A stretch of DNA of 64,000 nucleotides, taken from positions 1 to 64,000 of the forward strand of contig DASXTC010000032.1 in the NCBI GenBank assembly GCA_036505635.1. Reading direction: 5' to 3'. This DNA comes from DASXTC01 sp036505635 (lineage in GTDB: Bacteria > Acidobacteriota > Polarisedimenticolia > JACPZX01 > DASXTC01). Under the pieces are notes generated by a model that did not search any database, had not been told where the DNA came from, and worked only from the letters and a program-made list of their open reading frames with translations. Positions 55,211 to 63,320 of the stretch are shown in pieces. Both the position numbers and the translations under genes were made by a program. The stretch's first letter is position 1. Each line of letters begins with the position of its first letter.

Positions 55211-57027
55211 GCTCTTTGGCGGAGTCCTTCACCCACGCGATGCCGATCATGGTGGTGGCGCTCTGCGTCCTGGCGATCGGATACCGCTACTACAGCGCCT
55301 TTCTCGCCACGAAGGTGGCGGTTCTCGACGAGACCCGCCGGACCCCCGCCCACGTGCTCAACGACGGGCACAACTACGTTCCGACCAACAGGTGGGTGCT
55401 GTTCGGCCACCACTTCGCCGCCATCACGGGGGCGGGCCCGCTGATCGGGCCGGTGCTGGCCGCCCAGTTCGGCTTCCTGCCCGGCCTGCTCTGGATCATC
55501 ATCGGGGTGGTGCTCGGTGGCGCGGTGCACGACTTCATCATCCTCTTCGCGTCCGTGCGGCGGGGGGGCCGCTCGCTGGCGGAGATCGCTCGCACCGAGA
55601 TCGGCCCGGTCAGCGGGCTGGTGACGGCCGTGGCCATCCTCTTCATCGTGACCATCGCCCTGGCGGGGCTCGGCCTCGCCGTGGTCAACGCGCTGGCCGA
55701 GTCCTCCTGGGGAACCTTCACGATCGCGTGCAGCATCCCGCTTGCGCTCTACATGGGGGTCCACATGTACATCCTGCGCAAGGGGAGGATCCTCGAAGCC
55801 ACGGCGATCGGCGTGACGGGGCTGCTGGCCGCCGTCATCGCCGGCGCCTGGATCCCCGGCTCGCCGTTGGCGTCGTGGTTCACCTTCGATCGCACCGGCA
55901 TCACGCTCCTGATCGCGGCCTACGGGTTCATCGCCTCGGTCCTGCCGGTCTGGCTCCTCCTCTGCCCGCGGGACTACCTGTCGTCGTACATGAAACTGGG
56001 GACCATCGCCTTCCTGGTGGTGGGCGTATTGGCGGTCAACCCGCCGCTCAAGATGCCGGCGCTGTCGCAGTTCATCGGCGGTGGAGGGCCGATCATCCCC
56101 GGGGCCGTCTATCCGTTCGTCTTCATCACGGTGGCGTGCGGCGCCATCTCGGGGTTCCATGCGCTGGTCGGCTCCGGCACCACACCCAAGATGATCGACA
56201 ACGAGCGCGACATCCGCCCCATCGGGTACGGCGCCATGCTGCTGGAGGGGCTGGTCGGCGTCACCTCGATGATCGCCGCGGCCAGCCTCCATCCGGGGGA
56301 CTATTTCGCCATCAACGTGGCGCCCGAGCAGTTCTCCCATCTCGGGATGCAGACGGTCAACCTCACCGAGCTTTCGGGCCAGGTGGGGGAGAACGTCGCG
56401 GGGCGCACCGGGGGGGCCGTGTCACTGGCCATGGGGATGGCGCAGATCTTCAGCGGGCTGCCCGGGATGCGGGGGCTGATGTCGTACTGGTACCACTTCG
56501 CCATCATGTTCGAGGCGCTCTTCATCCTGACCACGATCGACACTGGTACTCGCGTGGCGCGATTCCTGGTGCAGGAGTTTCTCGGGAGGGTCTGGAAGCC
56601 GATGGAGCGGACCGACTGGCTGCCAGGGACGATTCTGTCGTCCGGTCTCGTGGTGGCGGGATGGACCTACTTCATCCTGACGGGAAGCATCAACACGATC
56701 TGGCCGATGTTCGGGATCTCCAATCAGCTCCTGGCGGCGGTGGCCCTGTGCGTGGGAACGACGGTCATCATCAACTCCGGCCGGGGGAGGTACGCCTTCG
56801 TAACGCTGGCGCCCCTGGCCTTCGTGGCGACCACAACCCTCATCGCCGGATGGCTCAGCGTCACGACCAATTTCCTGCCCATGGCCGCGCGCCCCGGCCT
56901 GGCCTTCCAGGGTTACCTCAACGCCACCTTGACGCTGGTCATGATGGGATGCGTGGGAGTCATCCTCATCGACTGCGTCCGCAAGTGGGCCTCGGCGCTC
57001 ACCGGACCGCGGCGGGCCGGCCCCTGA
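55207..57027 (+). CDS. cstA: Carbon starvation protein CstA-family transporter
   Basis: 606 residues from GTG 55207, overlapping the previous stop by 4 nt. About sixteen to eighteen membrane helices. CstA signatures include NDGHNYVPTNRWVLFGHHFAAITGAGPLIGP (read as NDGHNYVPT and GHHFAAITGAGP) near 52-80 and HDFIILFASVRRGGRSLAE. Characterised relatives import peptides or pyruvate under carbon limitation. Coupling with a sulfur amino-acid lyase may mean that imported amino acids or peptides feed that enzyme. The last 29 nt overlap a convergent gene. Confidence 0.95.
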   Translation: MSSLAESFTHAMPIMVVALCVLAIGYRYYSAFLATKVAVLDETRRTPAHVLNDGHNYVPTNRWVLFGHHFAAITGAGPLIGPVLAAQFGFLPGLLWIIIGVVLGGAVHDFIILFASVRRGGRSLAEIARTEIGPVSGLVTAVAILFIVTIALAGLGLAVVNALAESSWGTFTIACSIPLALYMGVHMYILRKGRILEATAIGVTGLLAAVIAGAWIPGSPLASWFTFDRTGITLLIAAYGFIASVLPVWLLLCPRDYLSSYMKLGTIAFLVVGVLAVNPPLKMPALSQFIGGGGPIIPGAVYPFVFITVACGAISGFHALVGSGTTPKMIDNERDIRPIGYGAMLLEGLVGVTSMIAAASLHPGDYFAINVAPEQFSHLGMQTVNLTELSGQVGENVAGRTGGAVSLAMGMAQIFSGLPGMRGLMSYWYHFAIMFEALFILTTIDTGTRVARFLVQEFLGRVWKPMERTDWLPGTILSSGLVVAGWTYFILTGSINTIWPMFGISNQLLAAVALCVGTTVIINSGRGRYAFVTLAPLAFVATTTLIAGWLSVTTNFLPMAARPGLAFQGYLNATLTLVMMGCVGVILIDCVRKWASALTGPRRAGP

Positions 57028-57904
57028 CGGTCGAGCCCGCGCGTTCCTCCGTGGAGGCCTGACCCTGCGCCGCCACCAGCACGATCGGTGGAGGGGGGGG
57101 TGGCACCACGAACAGCCTCTCCTGGGGCAGAAGCGAATAGTGGAGGTTCTTGGCGGTATCCGCGTCGGTCGTCAGAAACAGCTCGAGCCGTGGCCTGTGC
57201 TCCGGATCGGGATCCGCGCCGGACCACCAGCTCGACAGGTTGGCGCTGATGTTCTCGACCATCTCGGCGAAGCGATCGGCCGCCTTCTGCCGGAACGTGA
57301 GCGTCTTGGGCGTGCGGATGTTGATGATGACGTGACCTCCCCCGGAATCTCCCATCGCGAACCGGATGTAATACTCCGTGGGGACATCGACGCCGAGGAC
57401 GCCGGCGTCGGTGTGCGTGGGGGTGGAGGGGGCGCCCGTCTGGGACGCGAGCTGATTCGGGTCGGAGAAGAGCTGTCCGGTCTCGCCGCTCGAGTTCGGG
57501 TCGGGCGGGATCAGCTCGGGACGGCTCCCCTCGATTTCAAGCACGGTCAGCGGCTTGTCGAGCGTCTTCCAGATGGCCTCGGGATCGGCGCGGCGCCGTC
57601 CCCGCTCGTCGAAGGTCATCGCCTTGAACTTGTACGACTTGAGCGCCTTGCCACGCACCCGGAATTCGAGCTGAGACTCTTCGAGATGGAAGAAGATGTA
57701 CGGCTCCCGCGTGGCGGCCAGGGCCGCCTCCCGCTGGAGGAGGCCGTTTTCCCTCAGGAGAGCGCGCTTTTCCTGGAGGAGAGCCTGGTACTTGTCCAGC
57801 GCCGTCTCGGCGCCCGCGCTCGCGCCCGCGCCGGACAGGGCGGCCGCCAGGGCGGCCGGAGCGACGGCGCCCAGGATCCGGATGACCCCTCGCGCCGGCC
57901 TCAT
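56999..57904 (-). CDS. Periplasmic protein of unknown function, coupled to an L,D-transpeptidase
   Basis: 301 residues from ATG 57904 with a signal peptide (LGAVAPAALAAALSGAGASAGA). A short coiled coil (LDKYQALLQEKRALLRENGLL, in two pieces, about 35-60) is followed by a beta-rich domain (about 70-270) containing EYYIRFAMGDSGGGHVIINI and a Pro-run (VPPPPPPIV) near the end. No known family. The start overlaps the transpeptidase stop (ATGA), and that protein also has a coiled coil after its membrane anchor, so the two may interact at the cell wall. The end overlaps cstA by 29 nt. Confidence 0.78.
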   Translation of the reverse strand: MRPARGVIRILGAVAPAALAAALSGAGASAGAETALDKYQALLQEKRALLRENGLLQREAALAATREPYIFFHLEESQLEFRVRGKALKSYKFKAMTFDERGRRRADPEAIWKTLDKPLTVLEIEGSRPELIPPDPNSSGETGQLFSDPNQLASQTGAPSTPTHTDAGVLGVDVPTEYYIRFAMGDSGGGHVIINIRTPKTLTFRQKAADRFAEMVENISANLSSWWSGADPDPEHRPRLELFLTTDADTAKNLHYSLLPQERLFVVPPPPPPIVLVAAQGQASTEERAGSTVRGRPAAVR

Positions 57905-58653
57905 ATGATATATACCCGGGTGCCGAGCCCCACCTGCTTGAAGATCGCCTCGAGGTCCTTCGCCCCGACGCGCACGCAACCGTGGGTGACGTGCAGGCCG
58001 AGCGCCCGCTCGAACAGAGTCCCGTGGATCAGGTAGCCGTCGCCGAGGTCCAGGGCGTAATCTCCGAGAACCCCTTCCTCGATCCGCTCGCCGTAGTCCC
58101 GGGGGAGATCCTCTCCGACCTCCACGAAAGCCCAATCGGGCTTGGTCCAGACGGGGTCATTGATCTTGCGGATAACGCGAAGCTCTCCACGCGGCGTGTC
58201 GAAGACCCACGAGCGGGGTTTGTTAGGATCCGAATTGGGATCGGCCAGCCTCACCCCGGATCCGGTCGAGACGACGGCGTCGCGCACGATCGTTTCGTCC
58301 TGCATGACGTACAGATGATTCGACCCCGTGTCGATGACGAGGTAGAGCCCTCTGGGCCTAAGGGCGGTGATCCGCTGGCGCAGCTTCTGATTCGTCGCGG
58401 AGAGCTTCTTGACCTCTTTCTCGAGGGAGGCGACCGAGCCCTCGACGCCGCCGGCGTCCACCGGCACCATGAACTTCTCCGCCGTCACCACCGGCACGCC
58501 GGTGCCGCGGGGCCGTGCAAGCAGGAGGAGCCCCGCGGAGACGAGGATGACGGAGCAGACGAGGAGGAGCAGGGCCCGGGCGATCCGGACGGAGAGAGGG
58601 CGCTTCGAGCGATCCGCTGCGGGGAGGCCGGTGGGGCCGGCAGGCTCAGACAT
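57901..58653 (-). CDS. L,D-transpeptidase (YkuD domain), membrane anchored
   Basis: 250 residues. N-terminal anchor helix (ALLLLVCSVILVSAGLLLLA), a coiled-coil segment (SLEKEVKKLSATNQKLRQRI, about 73-93), then a YkuD domain (about 100-250) whose active site is seen as YLIHGT (His) and HVTHGCVRV (His, catalytic Cys). These enzymes make 3-3 crosslinks in peptidoglycan or attach proteins to it. Full catalytic set present. Second L,D-transpeptidase follows upstream in the same direction, 9 bp away. Confidence 0.93.
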   Translation of the reverse strand: MSEPAGPTGLPAADRSKRPLSVRIARALLLLVCSVILVSAGLLLLARPRGTGVPVVTAEKFMVPVDAGGVEGSVASLEKEVKKLSATNQKLRQRITALRPRGLYLVIDTGSNHLYVMQDETIVRDAVVSTGSGVRLADPNSDPNKPRSWVFDTPRGELRVIRKINDPVWTKPDWAFVEVGEDLPRDYGERIEEGVLGDYALDLGDGYLIHGTLFERALGLHVTHGCVRVGAKDLEAIFKQVGLGTRVYII

Positions 58654-58662
58654 GGCTCTATC

Positions 58663-59877
58663 CTACTGAATCCCACCCGCGCCGGTCGAGCCCCGGGCCG
58701 GCGCGAGGCCGCGGCGCGACGCCGTGCGGTTGAGGCGCGCGAGGTCGCGGTCCGTGGACCCGCCTGACTCGAAGCCGACGATGGTGACAGGCGTGCCGAC
58801 GGAAACCCTGTCGAACAGGTCGTCCATGTCCCGGTTGCGCAGCGCGACGCAGCCCGCCGTCCAGTCGCCGCCGCGCCCTCCCTCGCCGTGGATCTCGATC
58901 AGGCTTCCGGGCCGCGCGCGGCGCGACACCTGACCGCGCCGGCGGGCGCGGTTGAAGCGGGCGATGTCCTCCTCGTTGGGATAGTTGAGCAGGAGCGCCT
59001 TGTACCAGCGGGTCTGGCGCGGGCCCCTCTTCTCCGTGATGCGGTACTTCCCCTCCGGGGTGGCTCCGTCGCCGGCGACGACCTTGTCGAGGGTCCCGTT
59101 GACGCCGAGCTCCGCCCGGTAGGTCCTCTCGCGCCGGCCATCGACGATGAGCGAGAGCGTCCGCCGCAGCTTGTCCACGATGATCGCCCTGCTGTTTTTG
59201 GCGGCCGACCAGGCGATGGTCTCCCTCACCCAGGCTGCGTAACCCGCGCTGCGCGACGGGTCGGTGGTCGACTGGACATACCTCGAGAATCTCGTGTAGG
59301 CCTCCCCGATCACTTCATTGGCCTGTTGCGCCGCGGTTATCGCGGCCGGATAGTCGCGCTCGGTGAAGTGACGTCTGGCCTGAACGTAGCTCACTCGCGC
59401 CCGGCTCACGTCGGAGCGGATCCGGCTGCGGGGAGGGATGTAGGAGAGGACCCAGTCCATCTGTTCGAACCCGCGGTCCGCCCGCCTAAGGAGCTGCCAG
59501 GCTCGTCCGTGCGCCTCCTCCTGGCTCTGGCGGGCTTTCAGCTCGGCGAGCTGTGCCCGGCGCACGGCCGAATCGAGCAGCCCTTCGGATCGCCCGAACT
59601 CGCGGCTCCACCGATACCGACGAAGCTGCAGATTCATTTCGCGCAGACCGGCGGAGAACGCGTCCTGCGCGGACTTGAGCTGGTTGGGAGCCAGCGTGTC
59701 CGCCCCCGCCGCGACCGCCTGTTCCAGGGCGGCCTTCGCGACGTACTTCTGGCGGACAGGGGCCTGAGCGCAGGCGGACAGCAGTAGCAGGGCGCAGGCT
59801 CCCGCCGCCGCGAGACAACGGTTGCGGTGGGAGCGAGAGGGGAGTCCGGGAAGCGTTTGTCCTGAGTGATGACTCAT
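58663..59877 (-). CDS. L,D-transpeptidase lipoprotein (YkuD domain) with helical N-terminal region
   Basis: 404 residues. Lipobox in LLLLSAC (Cys about 36) predicts a lipoprotein. A helical region (about 50-220) with Ala/Gln/Arg heptads resembles the DUF4398-like lipoprotein encoded next upstream (60590-59970), then a YkuD domain (about 225-370) with LIEIHGEGG and WTAGCVALRN (catalytic His and Cys). It should tether to a membrane and act on peptidoglycan. The order, lipoprotein, LDT, LDT, unknown periplasmic protein, is a compact cell-wall group. Confidence 0.92.
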   Translation of the reverse strand: MSHHSGQTLPGLPSRSHRNRCLAAAGACALLLLSACAQAPVRQKYVAKAALEQAVAAGADTLAPNQLKSAQDAFSAGLREMNLQLRRYRWSREFGRSEGLLDSAVRRAQLAELKARQSQEEAHGRAWQLLRRADRGFEQMDWVLSYIPPRSRIRSDVSRARVSYVQARRHFTERDYPAAITAAQQANEVIGEAYTRFSRYVQSTTDPSRSAGYAAWVRETIAWSAAKNSRAIIVDKLRRTLSLIVDGRRERTYRAELGVNGTLDKVVAGDGATPEGKYRITEKRGPRQTRWYKALLLNYPNEEDIARFNRARRRGQVSRRARPGSLIEIHGEGGRGGDWTAGCVALRNRDMDDLFDRVSVGTPVTIVGFESGGSTDRDLARLNRTASRRGLAPARGSTGAGGIQ

Positions 59878-59969
59878 TCTGGATATTGGCCCTGCCAGGC
59901 GGTCGCCTCCCAGAATGTACGGCAGGGGCCGCCGGATCGCAAACCCGACGGCCCCTCCACGTGGATGGC

Positions 59970-60590
59970 TTACTTCCGCTTTCCTCTCCTCGCGGCAGCC
60001 TTCTCGGCGGCCTCGTTGAGCTTGGCGGCGATGTCGTTGGCCTGCTGCGTGAGCGCGGCCGCCTTCGACGAGGCGCCCTTGTAGTCCTCGCTCGAGATCA
60101 TGTTGTTCACGTCACCGATTGATTGGTTCAGGCCATCCAGGTCCGAGGTGAAGAGCTGGATGTCGGCCTTCGTGTCCTTGGTAACCGGCGCGTTCTTGAG
60201 CGCCTCCTGGGCGGCGGCGATGGCCGCGGTGGCCTCCTGCAGCTTCTGGTTGGCCTCCTGCTTGGCGGCTTCCTTGGCCGCGACGGCGGCCTGCTTGGAC
60301 TTGCCGGCGTCCGCCTTGGCGGTCTCCAGCAGCTGCTTCGCCTTGTCGTAGTTCCTCATCAGGGCAAAGCGCTGGCCCTGGGTTTCGATCTCCTGGGTGG
60401 CCGCATCCAGCGAACTCTTGGCGGCCTGGTATTCGCTCGGAGCCCACTTGTCGGCCTGCGCCGTGTTGCGGGCGTCATCCAGTGTGGCCTGGGCGTCCTT
60501 GATCTCCTGCTCCGGCGGCTTGGCGCATCCGGCGAAGACGACGGCCAGAACGAGCAGGCTGCCAGCGAGCACTAGCTTCTTGGTCCTCAT
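59970..60590 (-). CDS. Helical lipoprotein (DUF4398-like)
   Basis: 206 residues. Lipobox VFAGC at about 18-22. The mature chain is almost all Ala/Lys/Glu/Gln helix with repeated heptads (about 30-200; e.g. QEIKDAQATLDDARNTAQA, NQKLQEATAAIAAAQEAL), similar to DUF4398-type outer-membrane lipoproteins. The strong AGGAGGAAGG site is just upstream of ATG 60590. Likely a structural envelope protein; shares helical character with the N-terminal part of the following L,D-transpeptidase. Confidence 0.87.
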   Translation of the reverse strand: MRTKKLVLAGSLLVLAVVFAGCAKPPEQEIKDAQATLDDARNTAQADKWAPSEYQAAKSSLDAATQEIETQGQRFALMRNYDKAKQLLETAKADAGKSKQAAVAAKEAAKQEANQKLQEATAAIAAAQEALKNAPVTKDTKADIQLFTSDLDGLNQSIGDVNNMISSEDYKGASSKAAALTQQANDIAAKLNEAAEKAAARRGKRK

Positions 60591-60868
60591 CTGGTCCTTC
60601 CTCCTTTTTTACGTCCCCAACCCGGGGACCGGGTCATCCATGGTTCGCTTCACGGGCCCGACCCGTGATCGCTTGCGCATGTGGACTGCACAGCCCCGGG
60701 CGGGATGCGGGGCTGATCAGAAAGGATCCGATCGACTAATCCGGGGTTGGCGCCTGGTACCTGGGAGACAACTGCACCGCCTCCGTGCGCGTCTGGACCC
60801 ACTGGTTCATGGGGCGGTCTTGCTCCATAGTGGATGGTATCATAGCGAACTTGGGCGGGGCGTTGCAA
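60591..60868 (-). promoter_or_regulatory. Promoter and long structured leader of the helical lipoprotein gene
   Basis: On the minus strand TTGCAA (60863-60868) and TATGAT (60839-60844) are 18 bp apart. The predicted start near 60832 leaves a ~240-nt leader with hairpins TCACGGG-TCGGG-CCCGTGA (60650-60668) and GTCCCC-GGGTT-GGGGAC (60613-60629), then an A-run and AGGAGG. A 30-codon ORF (60736-60828) lies within it. No known riboswitch is recognised. Confidence 0.5.
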
Positions 60869-60879
60869 GTACTTGAACC

Positions 60880-60953
60880 TGGAGGCGGCGACCGGAATCG
60901 AACCGGTGATGAAGGTTTTGCAGACCTCTGCCTTACCGCTTGGCTACGCCGCC
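60880..60953 (-). tRNA. tRNA-Cys (anticodon GCA)
   Basis: 74 nt with encoded CCA. Acceptor GGCGGCG/CGCCGCC, anticodon loop CTGCAAA within GGTCTGCAAAACC, T arm CCGGTTCGATTCCGG. It is 27 bp downstream of tRNA-Gly and most likely transcribed with it from the promoter at 61068-61097. Confidence 0.96.
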
Positions 60954-60980
60954 GACGTTCTTAATCCTGCCTCAGGTGGG

Positions 60981-61055
60981 TGGAGCGGGAAACGGGAGTC
61001 GAACCCGCGACTTCGACCTTGGCAAGGTCGCACTCTACCACTGAGTTATTCCCGC
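60981..61055 (-). tRNA. tRNA-Gly (anticodon GCC)
   Basis: 75 nt with encoded CCA. Acceptor GCGGGAA/TTCCCGC, anticodon loop TTGCCAA (GCC), D arm with AGTGGTAGAGT, T arm CGGGTTCGACTCCCG. First gene of the tRNA-Gly/tRNA-Cys unit. Confidence 0.97.
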
Positions 61056-61067
61056 TCGCGAGCCCGT

Positions 61068-61097
61068 GTTATAGCAGACCTGCGGGGATCCTGTCAA
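61068..61097 (-). promoter_or_regulatory. Sigma-70 promoter of the tRNA-Gly/tRNA-Cys unit
   Basis: Consensus TTGACA (61092-61097) and TATAAC (61068-61073) with an 18-bp spacer, ending 12 bp before the tRNA-Gly 5' end. The TGA stop of yraN is embedded in the -35 box. Confidence 0.8.
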
Positions 61098-61564
61098 ACC
61101 GATGGCCGGAAGGCGTCTTCGATGTGATCAATGACAGCAAGCCTTCCGGGCTCCCACGTGATCGAGATGACGTCGAAGCGGCAGGAGGGCTCGACCTCAC
61201 CCCGGGGGAGCCGTTCGAGCAGGAACAACTGGGCCACCCGCATGATCCGGGCCTGCTTGCGCGCGTGAACCGCTTCGGCGGGCGCGCCGAAGCCCCCGCC
61301 GCGGCGAGCCTTGACCTCGACGAACACGAGGAGGCCGCCGAGCGCCGCCACCAGGTCGATCTCTCCGAGCCGAGTCCGATAGCGCCGGGCGAGGATCTTG
61401 TATCCCCGCGACGCGAGGTGCTCGGCAGCCAGCTCCTCGCCGGAGAGCCCAAGGTCCTGCCTCTCGCGCGACACGCCGGGGAGGTCAGCGTCGCGGCCGG
61501 CCGGGGCCGGGACCGGGCGGGGGGGTGCGGCGCGGGCCGACTCCCGGGCCGCGCAACCCTTCAT
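61094..61564 (-). CDS. yraN: UPF0102/YraN-family nuclease-like protein
   Basis: Up to 156 residues. The conserved UPF0102 core runs from GEELAAEHLASRGYKIL through RTRLGEIDLVA and VFVEVKARRGG, the E-D-ExK type nuclease-like pattern, to the C-terminal FDVISI. ATG 61564 overlaps the previous gene by 80 nt; GTG 61474, just after that gene's stop, would remove a Pro/Ala-rich stretch not typical of the family and may be the true start. Function unproven in the family; often linked to DNA uptake or processing. Confidence 0.88.
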   Translation of the reverse strand: MKGCAARESARAAPPRPVPAPAGRDADLPGVSRERQDLGLSGEELAAEHLASRGYKILARRYRTRLGEIDLVAALGGLLVFVEVKARRGGGFGAPAEAVHARKQARIMRVAQLFLLERLPRGEVEPSCRFDVISITWEPGRLAVIDHIEDAFRPSV

Positions 61565-62054
61565 TCTGCTGCATCCGGCGCAGGCGCTCCTGCATCTCCT
61601 GCCGGAACCTCTCCTGGAACATGATGAAGCGAGCCTGCTGGCGGGGCGTGAGCGAGGAGCGCGTCTCGGTGCGCACCTTCATCTCTTTCTGGTGGAGCTG
61701 GGTGTCGATCTCCTCGAGCTGATCGATCAAGCCGACGATCTCCTGGTCGTTCGACGTCTCGTCCTCCAGGAGGACCCTCAGCTTCATCGAGATCAGACGC
61801 CTCTTGTGGTTGGCCTCCCGCCGGGAGCTGAAGAGATCCTCCACCTGGGGCAACACCTTGCGTTCCTGCTCATCGGTGAGAGCCAGCGACCGCTTCATCC
61901 TGGCCATCATGTAGATCTCGATCGTCTCGGCCAGATCCTCCCGCATCGACTCGTCCTCTTCGCCGGCTGCGAAGGCCCTCGCCGTGGGGGGCGCCAGAGA
62001 CATGAGCGCGATCAAGGCAAGGCCGACCCCCTTCTTCCACCTGTTCTCTGTCAT
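61485..62054 (-). CDS. Periplasmic LTxxQ/CpxP-like protein
   Basis: 189 residues from ATG 62054, preceded by AGGAG; ATG 62081 is in frame but would spoil the signal peptide (GVGLALIALMSLAPPTARA). The mature chain is helical with two family-like motifs, LALTDEQERKVLPQ (about 57-70) and SSLTPRQQARFIMFQERF (about 134-151), as in CpxP/Spy/ZraP. The C-terminus is Pro/Gly/Arg-rich. These proteins sense or buffer envelope stress. Encoded directly after an ECF sigma/anti-sigma pair, which fits envelope stress control. Confidence 0.85.
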   Translation of the reverse strand: MTENRWKKGVGLALIALMSLAPPTARAFAAGEEDESMREDLAETIEIYMMARMKRSLALTDEQERKVLPQVEDLFSSRREANHKRRLISMKLRVLLEDETSNDQEIVGLIDQLEEIDTQLHQKEMKVRTETRSSLTPRQQARFIMFQERFRQEMQERLRRMQQNEGLRGPGVGPRRTPPPGPGPGRPRR

Positions 62055-62077
62055 CGTAGTCGGCTCCTCATGTGAGT

Positions 62078-62692
62078 TCATCCGAGATCCGTCGCGAGGT
62101 CGGCCTTCAGCCTGGCCACCTGCTCAGCCGTGAGCTGCCCGAGCATCCGTTCCACGTCGTCACTGGACCACTCCTGGGCGAACCCTCGGGGGGGCTCGAT
62201 CTCCTCGATCGAGTCGAGGATCTGCCGGTCTGTGACGTCGCCGATCGGGTCCGTTCCCAGCATGTCGCCCGCCACCTCGGGGAGGAGCCCGGGCATCCTC
62301 TCCAGGGCCTCGTCGAGCCGGTGGCCGGCGGCGAGCAGCGGGTCGCCGTGGTGCGCGGACTCCGGGGAGAGAAGCAGCGCGCCCACGGAGCCGGCCACCA
62401 TCAGGAGGGTGGCCGCGGCCACCGCCCGCAGGGAGGCTCGAGACCGGTCGGCGGTGGTCCGGTGGAGCGCCACCCGCTCGCGGACCGATGGGAGGAAGCG
62501 ATCCCAGTAGGCCTCGCCCGGGTCCGGGATGTCGGCGCCGGCGCAGCGTGAGGCCTCCTCCAGCACCGCGCGAAAGACGCGAAGCTCCTCCGCGCAGGCG
62601 GCGCAGATCCTCAGATGCTCGACGACGGCCGCATCGGCCGGGCCGCCGGCCGTCACGTCGGCAAAGCCGAGTCTCGCCTGCTCGCAGGTCAC
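62078..62692 (-). CDS. Anti-sigma factor with zinc-finger (ZAS-like) domain
   Basis: 204 residues. Zinc ligands Cys3, His26, Cys30 and Cys33 (EHLRICAAC) give the H-x3-C-x2-C pattern of zf-HC2/ZAS anti-sigma domains. One membrane helix (about 88-110, LRAVAAATLLMVAGSVGALLL) separates it from a periplasmic part ending with an LTAEQVARLKADL motif similar to that of the next protein. It overlaps the ECF sigma gene by 4 nt. It should hold the sigma factor at the membrane until an envelope signal appears. Confidence 0.9.
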   Translation of the reverse strand: MTCEQARLGFADVTAGGPADAAVVEHLRICAACAEELRVFRAVLEEASRCAGADIPDPGEAYWDRFLPSVRERVALHRTTADRSRASLRAVAAATLLMVAGSVGALLLSPESAHHGDPLLAAGHRLDEALERMPGLLPEVAGDMLGTDPIGDVTDRQILDSIEEIEPPRGFAQEWSSDDVERMLGQLTAEQVARLKADLATDLG

Positions 62693-63267
62693 AGGAGCTC
62701 CTTAAGCTCGCGCTTGAGAAACGCGACGGCATGAAAGAAGTTGGCTTTCGCCGTTCCTGTCGTACAGCCCATGATCGTGGCGATCTCCTTGTACTGGAGC
62801 CCCTCGAAGGCCCTGAGAACCAGTGTCATCTTCTGCCGTCGCGGCAGATCCTCGATGGCCCGGCGAACTCGTTCGTGCCGCTCGCGACGGATCAGGCCAT
62901 CGAGACCCACCGGGCCGGCCACCGCATGAGGGTTGCCGGCCTGCGCCAGGCCCTCGACCTCCACCTCGTCGCGCCGTGCCACGCGGGCCGACTGCACCAC
63001 GTTGAGGCTCAGGTTCGAGACGATCCGGCAGAGCCATGTCCTGACGGACGATTCGCCCCGGAATCGGTCCAGGGCGGAGTAGGCCCTGCAGAAGGTCTCC
63101 TGCGCCAGGTCGTCCGCTTCGGCATGATCGCCCGTGATCCTGTAAGCGATCCGGTAAACCTCCTTGCGGTACCTCAGAACCAGCATGTCGAAAGCGGCTT
63201 CCTCCCCGAGCCGGAACCGCCGGACCAGGTCGTCGTCCGTGGGGAGCGTTTCGGCCTTCGGATCCAT
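62689..63267 (-). CDS. ECF-type RNA polymerase sigma factor
   Basis: 192 residues. Region 2 (about 14-85) has FDMLVLRYRKEVYRIAYRI and DADDLAQETFCRAY-like sequence (EADDLAQETF); region 4 (about 130-185) has LPRRQKMTLVLRAFEGLQYKEIA and the recognition helix TGTAKANFFHAVAFLK. No extra domains. First gene of the sigma/anti-sigma/LTxxQ/yraN run; probably autoregulated and responsive to the envelope. Confidence 0.94.
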   Translation of the reverse strand: MDPKAETLPTDDDLVRRFRLGEEAAFDMLVLRYRKEVYRIAYRITGDHAEADDLAQETFCRAYSALDRFRGESSVRTWLCRIVSNLSLNVVQSARVARRDEVEVEGLAQAGNPHAVAGPVGLDGLIRRERHERVRRAIEDLPRRQKMTLVLRAFEGLQYKEIATIMGCTTGTAKANFFHAVAFLKRELKELL

Positions 63268-63320
63268 CCGGGCCCTCGAGATCTACAGACCGGCGGCGGG
63301 GGCTTGGGTTTAACCCGGGC

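Noticed and set aside
60736..60828. 30-codon ORF in the lipoprotein leader as a regulatory leader peptide
   Set aside because: No ribosome site, no biased codon run; kept only as a note in the leader entry.
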